Shown: positions 1 to 8,653 of the stretch, in pieces | Position numbering within the stretch: the first letter of the stretch is position 1 | How the letters are laid out: each line of letters begins with the position of its first letter | Source: Mammaliicoccus sciuri | GTDB lineage: Bacteria > Bacillota > Bacilli > Staphylococcales > Staphylococcaceae | Reading direction: 5' to 3' | DNA length: 64,000 nucleotides | NCBI RefSeq assembly: GCF_002901825.1 | Contig: NZ_PPQD01000026.1 | Location: 1 to 64,000, forward strand | Position numbers and translations under genes: made by a program | The notes under the pieces: generated by a model | What the model saw: only the letters and a program-made list of their open reading frames with translations | Told to the model about the DNA's origin: nothing | Database searches by the model: none

Positions 1-65
1 CTCAATTATTGGAATTAACGTTGACATATTGTCATTCAGTTTTCAATGTTCATTATAAAATAATT

Positions 66-139
66 TGGAGCGGGTGATCGGAATCGAACCGACAACATCA
101 GCTTGGAAGGCTGAGGTTTTACCACTAAACTACACCCGC
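66..139 (-). tRNA. tRNA-Gly (anticodon TCC)
   Basis: On the minus strand a 74-nt cloverleaf reads from GCGGGTG to CACCCGC, then discriminator T and an encoded CCA. The anticodon loop reads TTCCAA, giving TCC, which decodes glycine GGA/GGG. A normal T-arm (GGTTCGATTCC) is present. It lies 23 nt downstream of tRNA-Leu and is probably co-transcribed with it. Confidence 0.95.
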
Positions 140-162
140 TTAGCTATATTAAAATTGATGAA

Positions 163-248
<86 letters not shown>

Positions 249-297
249 GCATGGTATGCAGTACTCAATCAATTTGTTATTTAAGTGACTGTCATTA

Positions 298-326
298 AGT
301 ATATTACATTAAGTTTACAAAGTCAA
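298..326 (-). promoter_or_regulatory. Sigma-A promoter of the tRNA-Leu/Gly unit
   Basis: On the minus strand TTGACT (321-326) is separated by exactly 17 nt from TATACT (298-303), about 50 bp upstream of tRNA-Leu. This is a near-consensus vegetative promoter. It would drive the two tRNAs and possibly an rRNA operon further left. The rest of 249-461 is AT-rich and shows no gene. Confidence 0.7.
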
Positions 327-461
327 TAAAAATACTTAACTTTTTAATGTAATTTTACATCGAATAACTTGTCTTATTATTTGTTACGTTTCGTTCAAGC
401 AACATTAACTATAATACGCCGGATCAATTATTTCGTCAATGCTTTTTCATTAAAAATTTAA

Positions 462-502
462 ATAAAAAGTACTACACTAGCATATTTTTAGTGTAGTACT
501 TT
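462..502 (-). terminator. Intrinsic terminator after the sprT-like gene
   Basis: A perfect inverted repeat (arms about 467-479 and 489-502, AAAGTACTACACTA type) is followed on the minus strand by a T-rich run. It closes the tex/sprT-like transcription unit. Confidence 0.8.
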
Positions 503-514
503 CCCAATTATTCT

Positions 515-961
515 TTATGTTATATTTTTTAACTTTCCACCACATGTTCCACATCTATATTTACGTGTATTAACACGTTTAATACGTTTGAATTCTGCCC
601 TACATTGTCCACATTGATATAAATAGTTAGCACGTTCTTCATAACTTTGAACTGCTTTACAAAATCGTGGTGCCCCTACTTCGTTACTTAATTCTTTAAA
701 TGCTTTGTCTTTATGCTGATATCCTTTACCTTCTATATGTAAATGATAATGACAAAGTTCATGTTTAATAATATCTATAAGCGCTTCAACACCAAAATTT
801 TCATATTGTTTCGGATTAATTTCTATATCATGACTATTTAATAGATACCTTCCGCCAGTTGTTCTTAACCTTTTGTTAAATACTGCATTATGTTTAAAAG
901 GCTTATTAAAATATTCCATTGATATATTAGAAACAAGTTCTTGAAGTGCCTTATTGTCCAT
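515..961 (-). CDS. SprT-like zinc metalloprotease family protein
   Basis: This 148-residue protein has the HELCH zinc-protease motif at residues 67-71, with a plausible third ligand His in the GYQHK segment. A C-terminal zinc ribbon is formed by CGQC (117-120) and CGTC (137-140). That layout is typical of bacterial SprT-like proteins, whose substrates are mostly unknown; eukaryotic relatives cut DNA-protein crosslinks. The start codon overlaps the end of tex by 11 nt, so the two are translationally coupled. A strong terminator follows. The family assignment is firm; the physiological role is not. Confidence 0.88.
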   Translation of the reverse strand: MDNKALQELVSNISMEYFNKPFKHNAVFNKRLRTTGGRYLLNSHDIEINPKQYENFGVEALIDIIKHELCHYHLHIEGKGYQHKDKAFKELSNEVGAPRFCKAVQSYEERANYLYQCGQCRAEFKRIKRVNTRKYRCGTCGGKLKNIT

Positions 962-3104
962 TAGGGTCTATCATAGTTAATGATACTTTTTGTTTTTCTT
1001 GGTTTACATCTAATACCCAAACATCAACTATATCTCCTACACTTACAACATTCATAGGATGCTTAACATATCCTTTAGATAATTTAGAAATATGAACAAG
1101 ACCATCTTGTTTGACACCTATATCTACAAATGCACCAAAGTCTACAACATTTCGTACTGTACCACTTAAAGCCATATTTGGTTTCAAGTCTTCCATAGAA
1201 AGAACATCTGATTTTAAAATTGGTGTTTCAAATTCATCTCTTGGGTCTCTTAAAGGTGCTATTAACGAAGCAATAATATCTTCTAGAGTTGGTATACCTA
1301 TATTTAATGTTTCACTTGTATCTTGTATATCTAATTTATTCAGTTTTTCTTTTAATACATCAGAACCAATATCTTCTTTTTGTAAACCAACATATTGAAT
1401 CAGCGCATAAGCCGCTTCATAACTTTCAGGGTGAATAGCTGTTTTATCAAGTGGTTCGCTTCCATCTAGTATTCTTAAAAATCCAATACTTTGTTCAAAT
1501 GTTTTATTACCTAATCTAGGAACTTTAGCTATTTCTGAATGATGTGTAATAACACCTTTTTCTTCTCTAAATTTAATAATGTTATTTGCAACTGTATTGC
1601 TAAGACCAGAAACATAACTTAGTAACGATGGAGATGCTGTATTCACATCAACACCAACTTGGTTAACAGCAGTTTCCACGACGAATTTTAAAGTTTCACT
1701 TAGTGCTTTTTGATTTACATCATGTTGATATTGTCCTACACCGATTGATTTAGGATCTATTTTAACAAGTTCACTTAATGGATCTTGTACGCGTCTACCT
1801 ATAGATACAGCACTTCTCTCTTCAACTTTAAAATCAGGAAATTCTTCTCTAGCAATATCTGAAGCTGAATAAACTGAAGCGCCAGCCTCGTTGACGATAA
1901 CAAATTGGCAAGGTAAGTTATGCTTTTTAATCATTTCAGCTACAAATTGTTCTGATTCTCTACTTGCTGTTCCGTTACCAATCGCAACTAATTCAATGTT
2001 ATGTTTCTTTATCATATCTACAAATATCTTTTCCGCTTGATCAGTTTTAGAAACTGGTGGATGAGGAAATATCACGTTTTTATCAACAAATGAGCCATAT
2101 TCATTAATAACTGCTAACTTACAACCTGTTCTGTAAGCTGGATCTAGTCCTAGAATTTTTTTACCTTTTAATGGTGCTTGTAATAAGAGGTTTTTTAAAT
2201 TCTCAGAGAAAATCTCAATTGCATGTTCTTCAGCTTTTTGTGTTAATTCACTTCTAATCTCTCTTTCAATAGAAGGTAAGATTAATCTTTTTAAACTATC
2301 TTGAATGGCTTCTTTAATAACTTCAATATGTTTATGTACTTTTTCAACAAATTGAGCCGTTAAATAACTTTCTAATGATGCTGTATCTATTTCAAATCCT
2401 ACTTTTAAAATGCCTTCTGATTCTCCCCGGTTAATTGCTAGAACTCTGTGAGGTACTATTTTCTTAATTGGTTCTTCATATGTATAGTACATTTCAAAGA
2501 TATTTTTCTCATCTTCAGCTTTCTTTTTCTTCTCAGTAACTAATTTACCTTGTCTTTCAACACTGTTTAAAATGTATTTACGGTATTTAGGTTCATCTGA
2601 AATCATTTCAGCTATAATATCACGCGCACCTTTGATGGCATCTTCATGAGATTCAACTTCTTCAGTAATATATTTTGAAGCTTCTTCTACTAAATCAATA
2701 TTAGAAGTACCTTCTAGTATCCATTTAGCTAAAGGTTCTAACCCTTTTCGTTTTGCTTCTGTAGCTCTTGTTTTTTTCTTTTTCTTAAATGGTCGATATA
2801 AATCTTCTATTCTTTGTAATTTTGTTTGTTTTAAAATGTCATTTTTTAAGTCTTCTGTTAGTAAACCTTGTTCATCAATTAATCTGATGACTTCTTCTTT
2901 TCTATTATGCAAGTTAAGTGCATATGTATATTCATTTTCAATTTGTTTAATTTCAACTTCATCAAGTCCACCAGTTAATTCTTTTCTATATCTTGCTATA
3001 AAAGGCACGGTATTCTTATCTTCTAGTAATTCTAGTACAGTTTTAATTTGTTTTTCTGTAAAAGGATGATTTTTCTTTATGATTTCTATTAGTTCTTGAT
3101 TCAT
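951..3104 (-). CDS. tex: Tex/YhgF family RNA-binding transcription accessory protein
   Basis: The 717-residue protein has the full Tex architecture. A helical N-terminal region is followed by a YqgF-like RNase H fold near residues 315-420 (start KILGLDPAYRTG). Helix-hairpin-helix segments lie around 490-570, and a C-terminal S1 domain at about 640-710 contains GTVRNVVDFGAFVDIG. Tex proteins bind nucleic acid and associate with transcription and translation complexes; the precise role is unsettled. Its start follows a clear AGGAGG site. Upstream lie a long inverted repeat and the sigB terminator, so it is probably transcribed separately from sigB. Confidence 0.95.
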   Translation of the reverse strand: MNQELIEIIKKNHPFTEKQIKTVLELLEDKNTVPFIARYRKELTGGLDEVEIKQIENEYTYALNLHNRKEEVIRLIDEQGLLTEDLKNDILKQTKLQRIEDLYRPFKKKKKTRATEAKRKGLEPLAKWILEGTSNIDLVEEASKYITEEVESHEDAIKGARDIIAEMISDEPKYRKYILNSVERQGKLVTEKKKKAEDEKNIFEMYYTYEEPIKKIVPHRVLAINRGESEGILKVGFEIDTASLESYLTAQFVEKVHKHIEVIKEAIQDSLKRLILPSIEREIRSELTQKAEEHAIEIFSENLKNLLLQAPLKGKKILGLDPAYRTGCKLAVINEYGSFVDKNVIFPHPPVSKTDQAEKIFVDMIKKHNIELVAIGNGTASRESEQFVAEMIKKHNLPCQFVIVNEAGASVYSASDIAREEFPDFKVEERSAVSIGRRVQDPLSELVKIDPKSIGVGQYQHDVNQKALSETLKFVVETAVNQVGVDVNTASPSLLSYVSGLSNTVANNIIKFREEKGVITHHSEIAKVPRLGNKTFEQSIGFLRILDGSEPLDKTAIHPESYEAAYALIQYVGLQKEDIGSDVLKEKLNKLDIQDTSETLNIGIPTLEDIIASLIAPLRDPRDEFETPILKSDVLSMEDLKPNMALSGTVRNVVDFGAFVDIGVKQDGLVHISKLSKGYVKHPMNVVSVGDIVDVWVLDVNQEKQKVSLTMIDPNGQ

Positions 3105-3115
3105 AATTGCCTCCT

Positions 3116-3163
3116 AAAAATGGTTATATTCTATTTTAACATAAATAGAATATAACCATTTTT
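3116..3163. repeat. Long inverted repeat just upstream of tex
   Basis: Arms AAATGGTTATATTCTATTT (about 3118-3136) and their near-perfect complement (3144-3162) flank a 7-nt loop. The structure abuts the tex Shine-Dalgarno site. It could be a second terminator for read-through from sigB or a leader hairpin in the tex mRNA. Confidence 0.6.
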
Positions 3164-3167
3164 GATT

Positions 3168-3205
3168 TTAAAAAGAGACAGAAACATTTCAAATGTTTCT
3201 GTCTC
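3168..3205 (-). terminator. Intrinsic terminator of the sigB operon
   Basis: A 15-bp perfect stem (3175-3189 with 3191-3205, GAGACAGAAACATTT) is followed on the minus strand by a T-run, just downstream of the sigB stop codon. Confidence 0.88.
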
Positions 3206-3219
3206 TCCTAATATATGAA

Positions 3220-3990
3220 TTATTTCATTGCAGCTTCTTTTAATTTTTTTATTGCTGTTCTTTGAAGTCTTGAAACATGCATTTGACTGAGACCTATTTT
3301 TTCTCCGGTCTCTTTTTGACTTAAGCCCGTAATAAAGGTGTATTGAATTATTTCTCTTTCTCTATCCGTTAAAATAGGCAGAATTTTTTCTAATATCATT
3401 CTTTTTTCAGTTAAATCATAACCTTCTTCTGATTCTCCCATAATATCTAGCAATGTAACGGTAGATCCGTCTTTATCCGCTTCGATAGAATGGTCAACAC
3501 TTAAGGCATTATAACTTTGACCCATTTCCATTGCTTCTAGAACATCTTCTTCGGTTACTTCTAGTCTATTTGCAATTTCAATAATTTTAGGTGACCTTCC
3601 TAATTCATTAGTCAATTCTTCATTTGCCTTTTTTATTTTAGGGCCAATTTCTTTAATTCGTCTAGGTACATGTACACTCCAAGTTTTATCTCTTAAATAT
3701 CTCTTTATCTCACCAATTACAGTTGGAACTAAAAATGCTTCAAACTTTCTTTCAAATGAAACATCAAATCTTTTTATAGCACCTAATAAACCAACCATAC
3801 CAACTTGAACAAGATCTTCATGATGTGCTTGGCCTTTAGAATATTTATATGCTAAAGATTCTACTAATTTTTGATAATGTAATACTAGCTTTTCTTGAGC
3901 TTCGCTATTATCATTTTCTTGGTAATCTGCTATCCAAGCATTAATGTCTTCTGGAGAAACTTCATTATAAACTTTGGACTCTTCCGTCAT
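3220..3990 (-). CDS. sigB: RNA polymerase sigma factor SigB
   Basis: General stress sigma factor of 256 residues, the same length as S. aureus SigB. Region 2 contains [17 protein letters not shown] and the promoter -10 recognition segment around [16 protein letters not shown]. Region 4 ends in the helix-turn-helix [20 protein letters not shown]. It redirects RNA polymerase to GTTTAA/GGGTAT-type promoters and is held inactive by RsbW. The start overlaps the end of rsbW by 26 nt, so the genes are translationally coupled. It is the last gene of rsbUVW-sigB and is followed by a strong terminator. Confidence 0.98.
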   Translation of the reverse strand: MTEESKVYNEVSPEDINAWIADYQENDNSEAQEKLVLHYQKLVESLAYKYSKGQAHHEDLVQVGMVGLLGAIKRFDVSFERKFEAFLVPTVIGEIKRYLRDKTWSVHVPRRIKEIGPKIKKANEELTNELGRSPKIIEIANRLEVTEEDVLEAMEMGQSYNALSVDHSIEADKDGSTVTLLDIMGESEEGYDLTEKRMILEKILPILTDREREIIQYTFITGLSQKETGEKIGLSQMHVSRLQRTAIKKLKEAAMK

Positions 3991-4441
3991 GTGTTTGCAC
4001 CTGCTCTTTAGATAAATACTTTGTCATACTTATTGTAACACCAGCATCTTTTTGGACACTTACTTCATCCATTAATGATTCAATAAGAAATAGTCCTAAT
4101 CCACCTTGTCTCAAGAAATTGATATTATCACTTTCTTGGTATGGTCCAAGCACTTTTTTAGCTTCTTCATAATTAAAGCTTTTACCTGAATCTGATACAA
4201 TGATTTCTATTTTATCTTCAAACACAAGATAACCTATTAATATTTCGCCTTCAACTTTATCACTATATGCGTGTTTTACTGCATTTGTTACCGCTTCTGA
4301 CACTGCAATTTTTGAATCTTCAATATCTTCATATGAAGCACCAGCTCTATTAAACACGCCAGATAATGTCAATCTGACTAGACCAACATATTCTGGAGCT
4401 GCTGGGAATCTCATCTCTATATAATCATAGTTAGATGTCAT
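3965..4441 (-). CDS. rsbW: Serine-protein kinase / anti-sigma factor RsbW
   Basis: Anti-sigma-B factor of 158 residues with a GHKL-type ATPase fold. The N box is seen in [18 protein letters not shown] and the G box in [15 protein letters not shown]. It sequesters SigB and phosphorylates RsbV. I choose the ATG at 4441 over an upstream in-frame start because GGAGGTATAACGTG immediately precedes it and homologues begin here. The ribosome-binding site lies inside the last codons of rsbV, with a 4-nt gap between the genes. Confidence 0.95.
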   Translation of the reverse strand: MTSNYDYIEMRFPAAPEYVGLVRLTLSGVFNRAGASYEDIEDSKIAVSEAVTNAVKHAYSDKVEGEILIGYLVFEDKIEIIVSDSGKSFNYEEAKKVLGPYQESDNINFLRQGGLGLFLIESLMDEVSVQKDAGVTISMTKYLSKEQVQTHDGRVQSL

Positions 4442-4445
4442 CACG

Positions 4446-4769
4446 TTATACCTCCGTTCCTTTGTTGACATGCATTAATTCTTTAAGACCCGTAATATCA
4501 AATAATCTCTCAATTCTATCAGATACACCAAGCACATATAGTGATTTATCATGTTCATTGAGTGATTTTAATGTGCCAACAAATAAACCTAAGCCAGTAG
4601 AATCCATATAACTTACGTTCTCCAAATTAACATGTATATCATGCGTTCCTTTTTGTCTAATCGGTTGTAATACGTCTTGAAGTTGAGGCGCAGTGTACAC
4701 ATCCAATTCTCCGCCAACTTTAATTTCATAGTAATTTTCATGTTCTGTAGTTTCAATGTTAAGATTCAT
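4446..4769 (-). CDS. rsbV: Anti-anti-sigma factor RsbV
   Basis: STAS-domain protein of 107 residues. The phosphorylatable serine is Ser57 in the conserved segment [11 protein letters not shown]. Unphosphorylated RsbV binds RsbW and releases SigB; RsbU dephosphorylates it. A sigma-B type promoter lies just upstream at 4814-4838, so rsbV-rsbW-sigB can be induced independently of rsbU. It is tightly packed with rsbW. Confidence 0.97.
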   Translation of the reverse strand: MNLNIETTEHENYYEIKVGGELDVYTAPQLQDVLQPIRQKGTHDIHVNLENVSYMDSTGLGLFVGTLKSLNEHDKSLYVLGVSDRIERLFDITGLKELMHVNKGTEV

Positions 4770-4813
4770 TCCTTGTTACACCCCTAAATGTATTAGACTT
4801 TCATCATTTATTT

Positions 4814-4838
4814 TTACCCGTTTTTAAAATATTTAATC
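4814..4838 (-). promoter_or_regulatory. Sigma-B dependent promoter of rsbV-rsbW-sigB
   Basis: On the minus strand GATTAA (4833-4838) is followed after 13 nt by GGGTAA (4814-4819), close to the sigma-B consensus GTTTAA-N12-15-GGGTAT. It is 45 nt upstream of rsbV, where the autoregulatory sigma-B promoter lies in S. aureus. Confidence 0.8.
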
Positions 4839-4873
4839 TTATTTAACACATCTTAAATATTTTTACCTTACAA

Positions 4874-5878
4874 CTATTTAACACGTTTAACAATTAATAT
4901 CGTTAAATCATCTCTTTTATTTGGATTCTGTAGTTTGACAAGTTCTTCATATAAAATTTGAACGATGTCTTGCGGATGAAGTTGTTTGTACTCATCAATC
5001 ATACTTAATAAATCTGTCGTTTTGATAAATTCATTTTGTTGATTACGTAATTCCGTGACACCATCAGTAAAGACGATAATCATATCTTGTAATTCTATTT
5101 TTATTTCACTTTGTTTATAACGTGTATGTTTATTAACGCCGAGCACAATACCTCGTTCAGACATTTCTTCAAATTCTCCAGTCTGACTTCTATATATGTA
5201 TCCAGGCTCATGTCCTGCAGAACTATAATAAAGCATGTTATTAATTTCTTCATATAGTCCATAGAACATTGTCACAAACATATTTTGATTAACGTTCTTT
5301 TCCACAACTCGATTCAAACGTTTTAAACCGTCACTCGGCAATTGTGAATGGCCGTATGAATCCATGCCAAATTTAATCATACTCATCGCTAATGCTGCCG
5401 GTATCCCTTTACCGATAACATCTGCTACTGCAAAACTCATAGTTCCGTCATTATGATCAATTAAATTAAAATAATCTCCACTTACTTTTTGTGCTGGAAC
5501 AGAAATTGCCCCAATTTGAATACTATCAAATTGAGGGATTTGAGGCTTTAGCATCGTTTGTTGCAAACTAGACGCAACTTCCATTTCTTTATCATGAATT
5601 TTAATCTTATTTAATAACTTCTTATAATCACGGTATGTAAAGCCATAACCTATCATGACTTCTAAAAGAACATCAAATGAACGAATGATTTGTTCTTTAG
5701 TCAAGTCTTGTTCCTGATCCATTATATTTACATGTAATTGTACTATCTCCTCTGGTGAAACATTATCTTCTATGGCTTCAGTTGAAAATGTTTGGCATGA
5801 TGATAAAATTTCATCATCATTTGTTTGAACATAATCAAGTAATAATTGAAGATACTGTTGTTTCTTTTGTTCTGACAC
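4874..5878 (-). CDS. rsbU: PP2C-type phosphatase RsbU
   Basis: Positive regulator of sigma-B, 334 residues. An N-terminal helical region (to about residue 100) precedes a SpoIIE/PP2C phosphatase domain. Metal-binding motifs appear in SGDYFNLI, FAVADVIGKGIPAALAMSM and IVFTDGVTELRN. It dephosphorylates RsbV, which frees SigB. I place the start at the GTG at 5878: GAGGTGACTTC is a good ribosome-binding site for it and the length then matches S. aureus RsbU. A hairpin terminator separates it from mazF. Confidence 0.95.
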   Translation of the reverse strand: MSEQKKQQYLQLLLDYVQTNDDEILSSCQTFSTEAIEDNVSPEEIVQLHVNIMDQEQDLTKEQIIRSFDVLLEVMIGYGFTYRDYKKLLNKIKIHDKEMEVASSLQQTMLKPQIPQFDSIQIGAISVPAQKVSGDYFNLIDHNDGTMSFAVADVIGKGIPAALAMSMIKFGMDSYGHSQLPSDGLKRLNRVVEKNVNQNMFVTMFYGLYEEINNMLYYSSAGHEPGYIYRSQTGEFEEMSERGIVLGVNKHTRYKQSEIKIELQDMIIVFTDGVTELRNQQNEFIKTTDLLSMIDEYKQLHPQDIVQILYEELVKLQNPNKRDDLTILIVKRVK

Positions 5879-5902
5879 GAAGTCACCTCGTTTCAAATAT
5901 AC

Positions 5903-5930
5903 TAAAAAAGCTTTAGGTTAATCCTAAAGC
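5903..5930 (-). terminator. Intrinsic terminator between mazF and rsbU
   Basis: The stem GCTTTAGG/CCTAAAGC (5910-5917 with 5923-5930) has a 5-nt loop and is followed on the minus strand by TTTTTT. It lies 27 nt upstream of the rsbU start, so rsbU transcription from the mazEF side must read through it. Confidence 0.75.
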
Positions 5931-5974
5931 GGAAGACGTTTTAAAGTAATATTGATTCTTTTAAAACTATTTCA

Positions 5975-6346
5975 TTATGTATTACCTAATGTATCAAATT
6001 TTTGTTGCAAAGTTAGATTGAGGCTGATGGCAATAGCGATATCAACCTCTTTCATCTTTGCATCAGATAAATATGTTAATTTTTCTTTTAAGCGTTTTTT
6101 ATCAATTGTTCTGATTTGTTCAAGCAAAATTACGGAATCTCTGTCTAATTTATATTTCGCTGCCTCAATTTCTACGTGAGTGGGAATTTTGGCTTTATTT
6201 ATCTTACCAGTAATTGCTGCAACAATCACAGTCGGGCTATATCGATTACCTGTATCATTCTGGATAATGACGACTGGTCTTGTTCCCCCTTGTTCAGAAC
6301 CTGTAACTGGTGAAAGATCTGCGAGATATACATCTCCTCTTCTCAT
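5975..6346 (-). CDS. mazF: Type II toxin MazF, mRNA endoribonuclease
   Basis: 123-residue PemK/MazF toxin beginning [14 protein letters not shown]. It has the conserved [16 protein letters not shown] active-site segment, with Arg in the GGTRP loop and Thr in IVAAITG. The staphylococcal enzyme cuts single-stranded RNA at UACAU-type sites. Its ATG directly abuts the mazE stop (TAAATG). The C-terminus differs from and is slightly longer than S. aureus MazF. It sits upstream of rsbU as in other staphylococci. Confidence 0.97.
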   Translation of the reverse strand: MRRGDVYLADLSPVTGSEQGGTRPVVIIQNDTGNRYSPTVIVAAITGKINKAKIPTHVEIEAAKYKLDRDSVILLEQIRTIDKKRLKEKLTYLSDAKMKEVDIAIAISLNLTLQQKFDTLGNT

Positions 6347-6514
6347 TTATTCACCTTGCTGAGAGGCTAAATGCGATTCATTTGAATCACAAGCTTCGCA
6401 TTCGCTATAGTATGCTTCAGATGCAAGGGAGAGATTTAAATCGGCCATTGAACGATAGCCTTCTTTCAGTGTTTGTTCTAAACTTTGTGTACGATTTTGC
6501 GTTAAAGATGTCAT
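6347..6514 (-). CDS. mazE: Antitoxin MazE
   Basis: Small 55-residue antitoxin beginning [20 protein letters not shown] and ending SHLASQQGE. It strongly resembles the staphylococcal MazE pattern ([26 protein letters not shown]). The start follows CTGGAGGTATTTGTT. It ends exactly where mazF begins, so toxin translation is coupled to antitoxin translation. The staphylococcal MazE N-terminus binds DNA weakly if at all and its C-terminus neutralises MazF. Confidence 0.93.
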   Translation of the reverse strand: MTSLTQNRTQSLEQTLKEGYRSMADLNLSLASEAYYSECEACDSNESHLASQQGE

Positions 6515-6598
6515 AACAAATACCTCCAGATAAAATAAATGTAAATTTTGTTGATTAAGTTATTAATATCATAACAAATGTAACTCTATTTGACTATG

Positions 6599-7747
6599 CT
6601 ATTTTAATAATTCGTTCGTAATTTCAACATTTTCACCATCATGATATATACGTGGTAATCTTTTTTTCAAGTTACAAAGTACTTCATAATTAATGGTATC
6701 TTGCGCTTCAGCAATCTTTTCTGCTGATTGTTCTGAATCAACATCATTATCCATGAGAATGACTTTATCACCTGTTTGAACATCATCTGGCACTTTTATC
6801 ATTGTTTGATCCATACATACTCTACCTATGACGGGACAATTCACACCATTTACATTCACGAGCGTATCTTGCATCTTTCTTAAATAACCATCTGCATAAC
6901 CTATTGGCAATGTGGCTACTTTAATACGTTCACCAGCAGTAAATGTAGCACCATAACTCACTGTTTCGCCTGGTTCTAAATACTTTGTTTGAACGACTTC
7001 TGTTATTAATTGTGCAGAAGGTTTTAATTTTAAATTAGAAATTTCTTGAATATATTTTGATGGATAATATCCATATAATGAAATACCAAATCTAACAGCT
7101 GTGCAAATGGACGCATCATATCTTAAGGCTCCTGCTGAATTTTGAGCATGTATATATTCAGGTGTTTGAGACGACTCTACAAATTCTTCAAATAATTCAT
7201 ATTGCTTTTTAGAGAAATCATTTGGTTCATCTGCAGATGCAAAATGTGTGTACACACCTTCAAATATAAGGCGTTCATGTTGTTGTATTTTATGCACGAC
7301 ATGTTGGTAACTTTCAATATCTTTTAATCCAATTCTACCCATGCCTGTATCAATTTTCACGTGCATCCATAAAGGTTTGTCAGAATCATCATCTATTGAT
7401 TCTATTGCATCATCTAACCATTGTTCAGATGGAACGGTTAATGCAACTCTATGTTGAACAGCTTTATTAATATCTTTAGTATTAATAACGCCGAGTACTA
7501 ATATTTTTGCTTTAATACCATGCATTCTTAATTCAATTGCTTCATCTAATGTGGCAACTGCAAAGAAGTCTACACCTTCATTCATTAAGTATGTCGCAAT
7601 CGGTACACTTCCTAATCCGTACCCATTTGCCTTAACGACTGCCATAATCTTCTTATTTGGGTGAAGTCTTCCTACTGCTTGATAATTTTCTAGTATTGCC
7701 TTTAAATCGACGTTGATATAAGTTGGCCTATAATATTTTTCGGACAA
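6599..7747 (-). CDS. alr: Alanine racemase
   Basis: PLP-dependent enzyme of 382 residues that makes D-alanine for peptidoglycan and teichoic acid. The PLP lysine is in [11 protein letters not shown], and the catalytic tyrosine of the second domain is in [24 protein letters not shown] is also typical. Candidate starts here are TTG or CTG codons. I choose the TTG at 7747 because homologues begin M-S-D/E-K-Y-Y and the length then equals S. aureus Alr; AGGAGG lies about 10 nt upstream. It lies between acpS and mazE, as in Bacillus and Staphylococcus. Confidence 0.95.
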   Translation of the reverse strand: MSEKYYRPTYINVDLKAILENYQAVGRLHPNKKIMAVVKANGYGLGSVPIATYLMNEGVDFFAVATLDEAIELRMHGIKAKILVLGVINTKDINKAVQHRVALTVPSEQWLDDAIESIDDDSDKPLWMHVKIDTGMGRIGLKDIESYQHVVHKIQQHERLIFEGVYTHFASADEPNDFSKKQYELFEEFVESSQTPEYIHAQNSAGALRYDASICTAVRFGISLYGYYPSKYIQEISNLKLKPSAQLITEVVQTKYLEPGETVSYGATFTAGERIKVATLPIGYADGYLRKMQDTLVNVNGVNCPVIGRVCMDQTMIKVPDDVQTGDKVILMDNDVDSEQSAEKIAEAQDTINYEVLCNLKKRLPRIYHDGENVEITNELLK

Positions 7748-7794
7748 CAGCAAGGCACCTCCTCTTATAATATTTGTATTTTATCATATAGAAA

Positions 7795-8157
7795 TCAATC
7801 TTGCTTAATATTTTCTATAATCACAATGGCTTCTGCATAATGTTTCGTGTGTGTAATGGAAGGATGAACACGATAGCCTTCACAAATGATTTCTGGTTTA
7901 CCATTTTCATCTGGTAAACAATTAATCGAGTGAAAACCGTACTTTTTACCGATCCCTGTACCCATAGCTTTACTAAATGCTTCCTTCACAGCAAATCTAC
8001 CGGAAATGAATTCGATTTTTCTTGATTCTAATTTAATTTTGTTGAAAATATTTAATTCGTCTTTTGTTAAAATTTTATTGACCATTTCTGGTCGTTTCGT
8101 ATACCAATCTTGTACACGTTCTATTTCGACTAAATCTATGCCGACACCTTGAATCAT
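7795..8157 (-). CDS. acpS: Holo-[acyl-carrier-protein] synthase
   Basis: Phosphopantetheinyl transferase of 120 residues. The metal-binding Asp is in the N-terminal GVGIDLVEIERV and the Glu in FAVKEAFSKAMGTGI. It transfers 4'-phosphopantetheine from CoA to acyl carrier protein. The ATG at 8157 gives the family length and has AAGGTG just upstream, so the in-frame starts further upstream are unlikely. The gene follows the PH-domain genes and precedes alr. Confidence 0.95.
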   Translation of the reverse strand: MIQGVGIDLVEIERVQDWYTKRPEMVNKILTKDELNIFNKIKLESRKIEFISGRFAVKEAFSKAMGTGIGKKYGFHSINCLPDENGKPEIICEGYRVHPSITHTKHYAEAIVIIENIKQD

Positions 8158-8188
8158 CGTTAACACCTTCATTTTCACTGATTAAAAA

Positions 8189-8653
8189 TCAATTTTCAAT
8201 TCTATTTTGTATCGCGTATTTAATACGGTTTGCCTTATCTTTATTTAAATATTGAATCATACGATTTCCTCCAGCCGTAGACAACGTAATATTAGCCAAG
8301 TTAAACTTTCTCATTATAAATCCTTCATATAAATCAACATTTTGAATTCTACCCATAGGTATCGTTGTTTCTCTAATCATAAAAATACCTGATTTAATGT
8401 TTATTTCATCGTCATTTATTTCATATCTGAAATTTCGATACATATAATAAGGCTGGATGATTAAACCATATATAGCTATTACTACGATAAGCGCTACTGG
8501 AATAAGAAGAAACCATTTTGAAGCTGTCGTCCACCATAGATTAAAAATAACTGCCATAACGATTAATATGATGATAAGTATTGAAATTGTAATGAGCGAT
8601 CCAATACGTTCAACGACCATTCCTTTTTTATCCATTCTATATCTAGGAAGCAT
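8189..8653 (-). CDS. PH-domain (bPH2) membrane protein, YdbS-like
   Basis: Predicted membrane protein of 154 residues. Two transmembrane helices (about 17-36 and 46-68) are followed by a bacterial PH domain type 2, with the typical YEINDDEINIKSGIF and ETTIPMGRIQNVDL strands. The start overlaps the preceding gene by 11 nt. Together with the next two genes it forms a three-gene set related to Bacillus ydbS/ydbT. The family's function is not established in staphylococci. Confidence 0.85.
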   Translation of the reverse strand: MLPRYRMDKKGMVVERIGSLITISILIIILIVMAVIFNLWWTTASKWFLLIPVALIVVIAIYGLIIQPYYMYRNFRYEINDDEINIKSGIFMIRETTIPMGRIQNVDLYEGFIMRKFNLANITLSTAGGNRMIQYLNKDKANRIKYAIQNRIEN

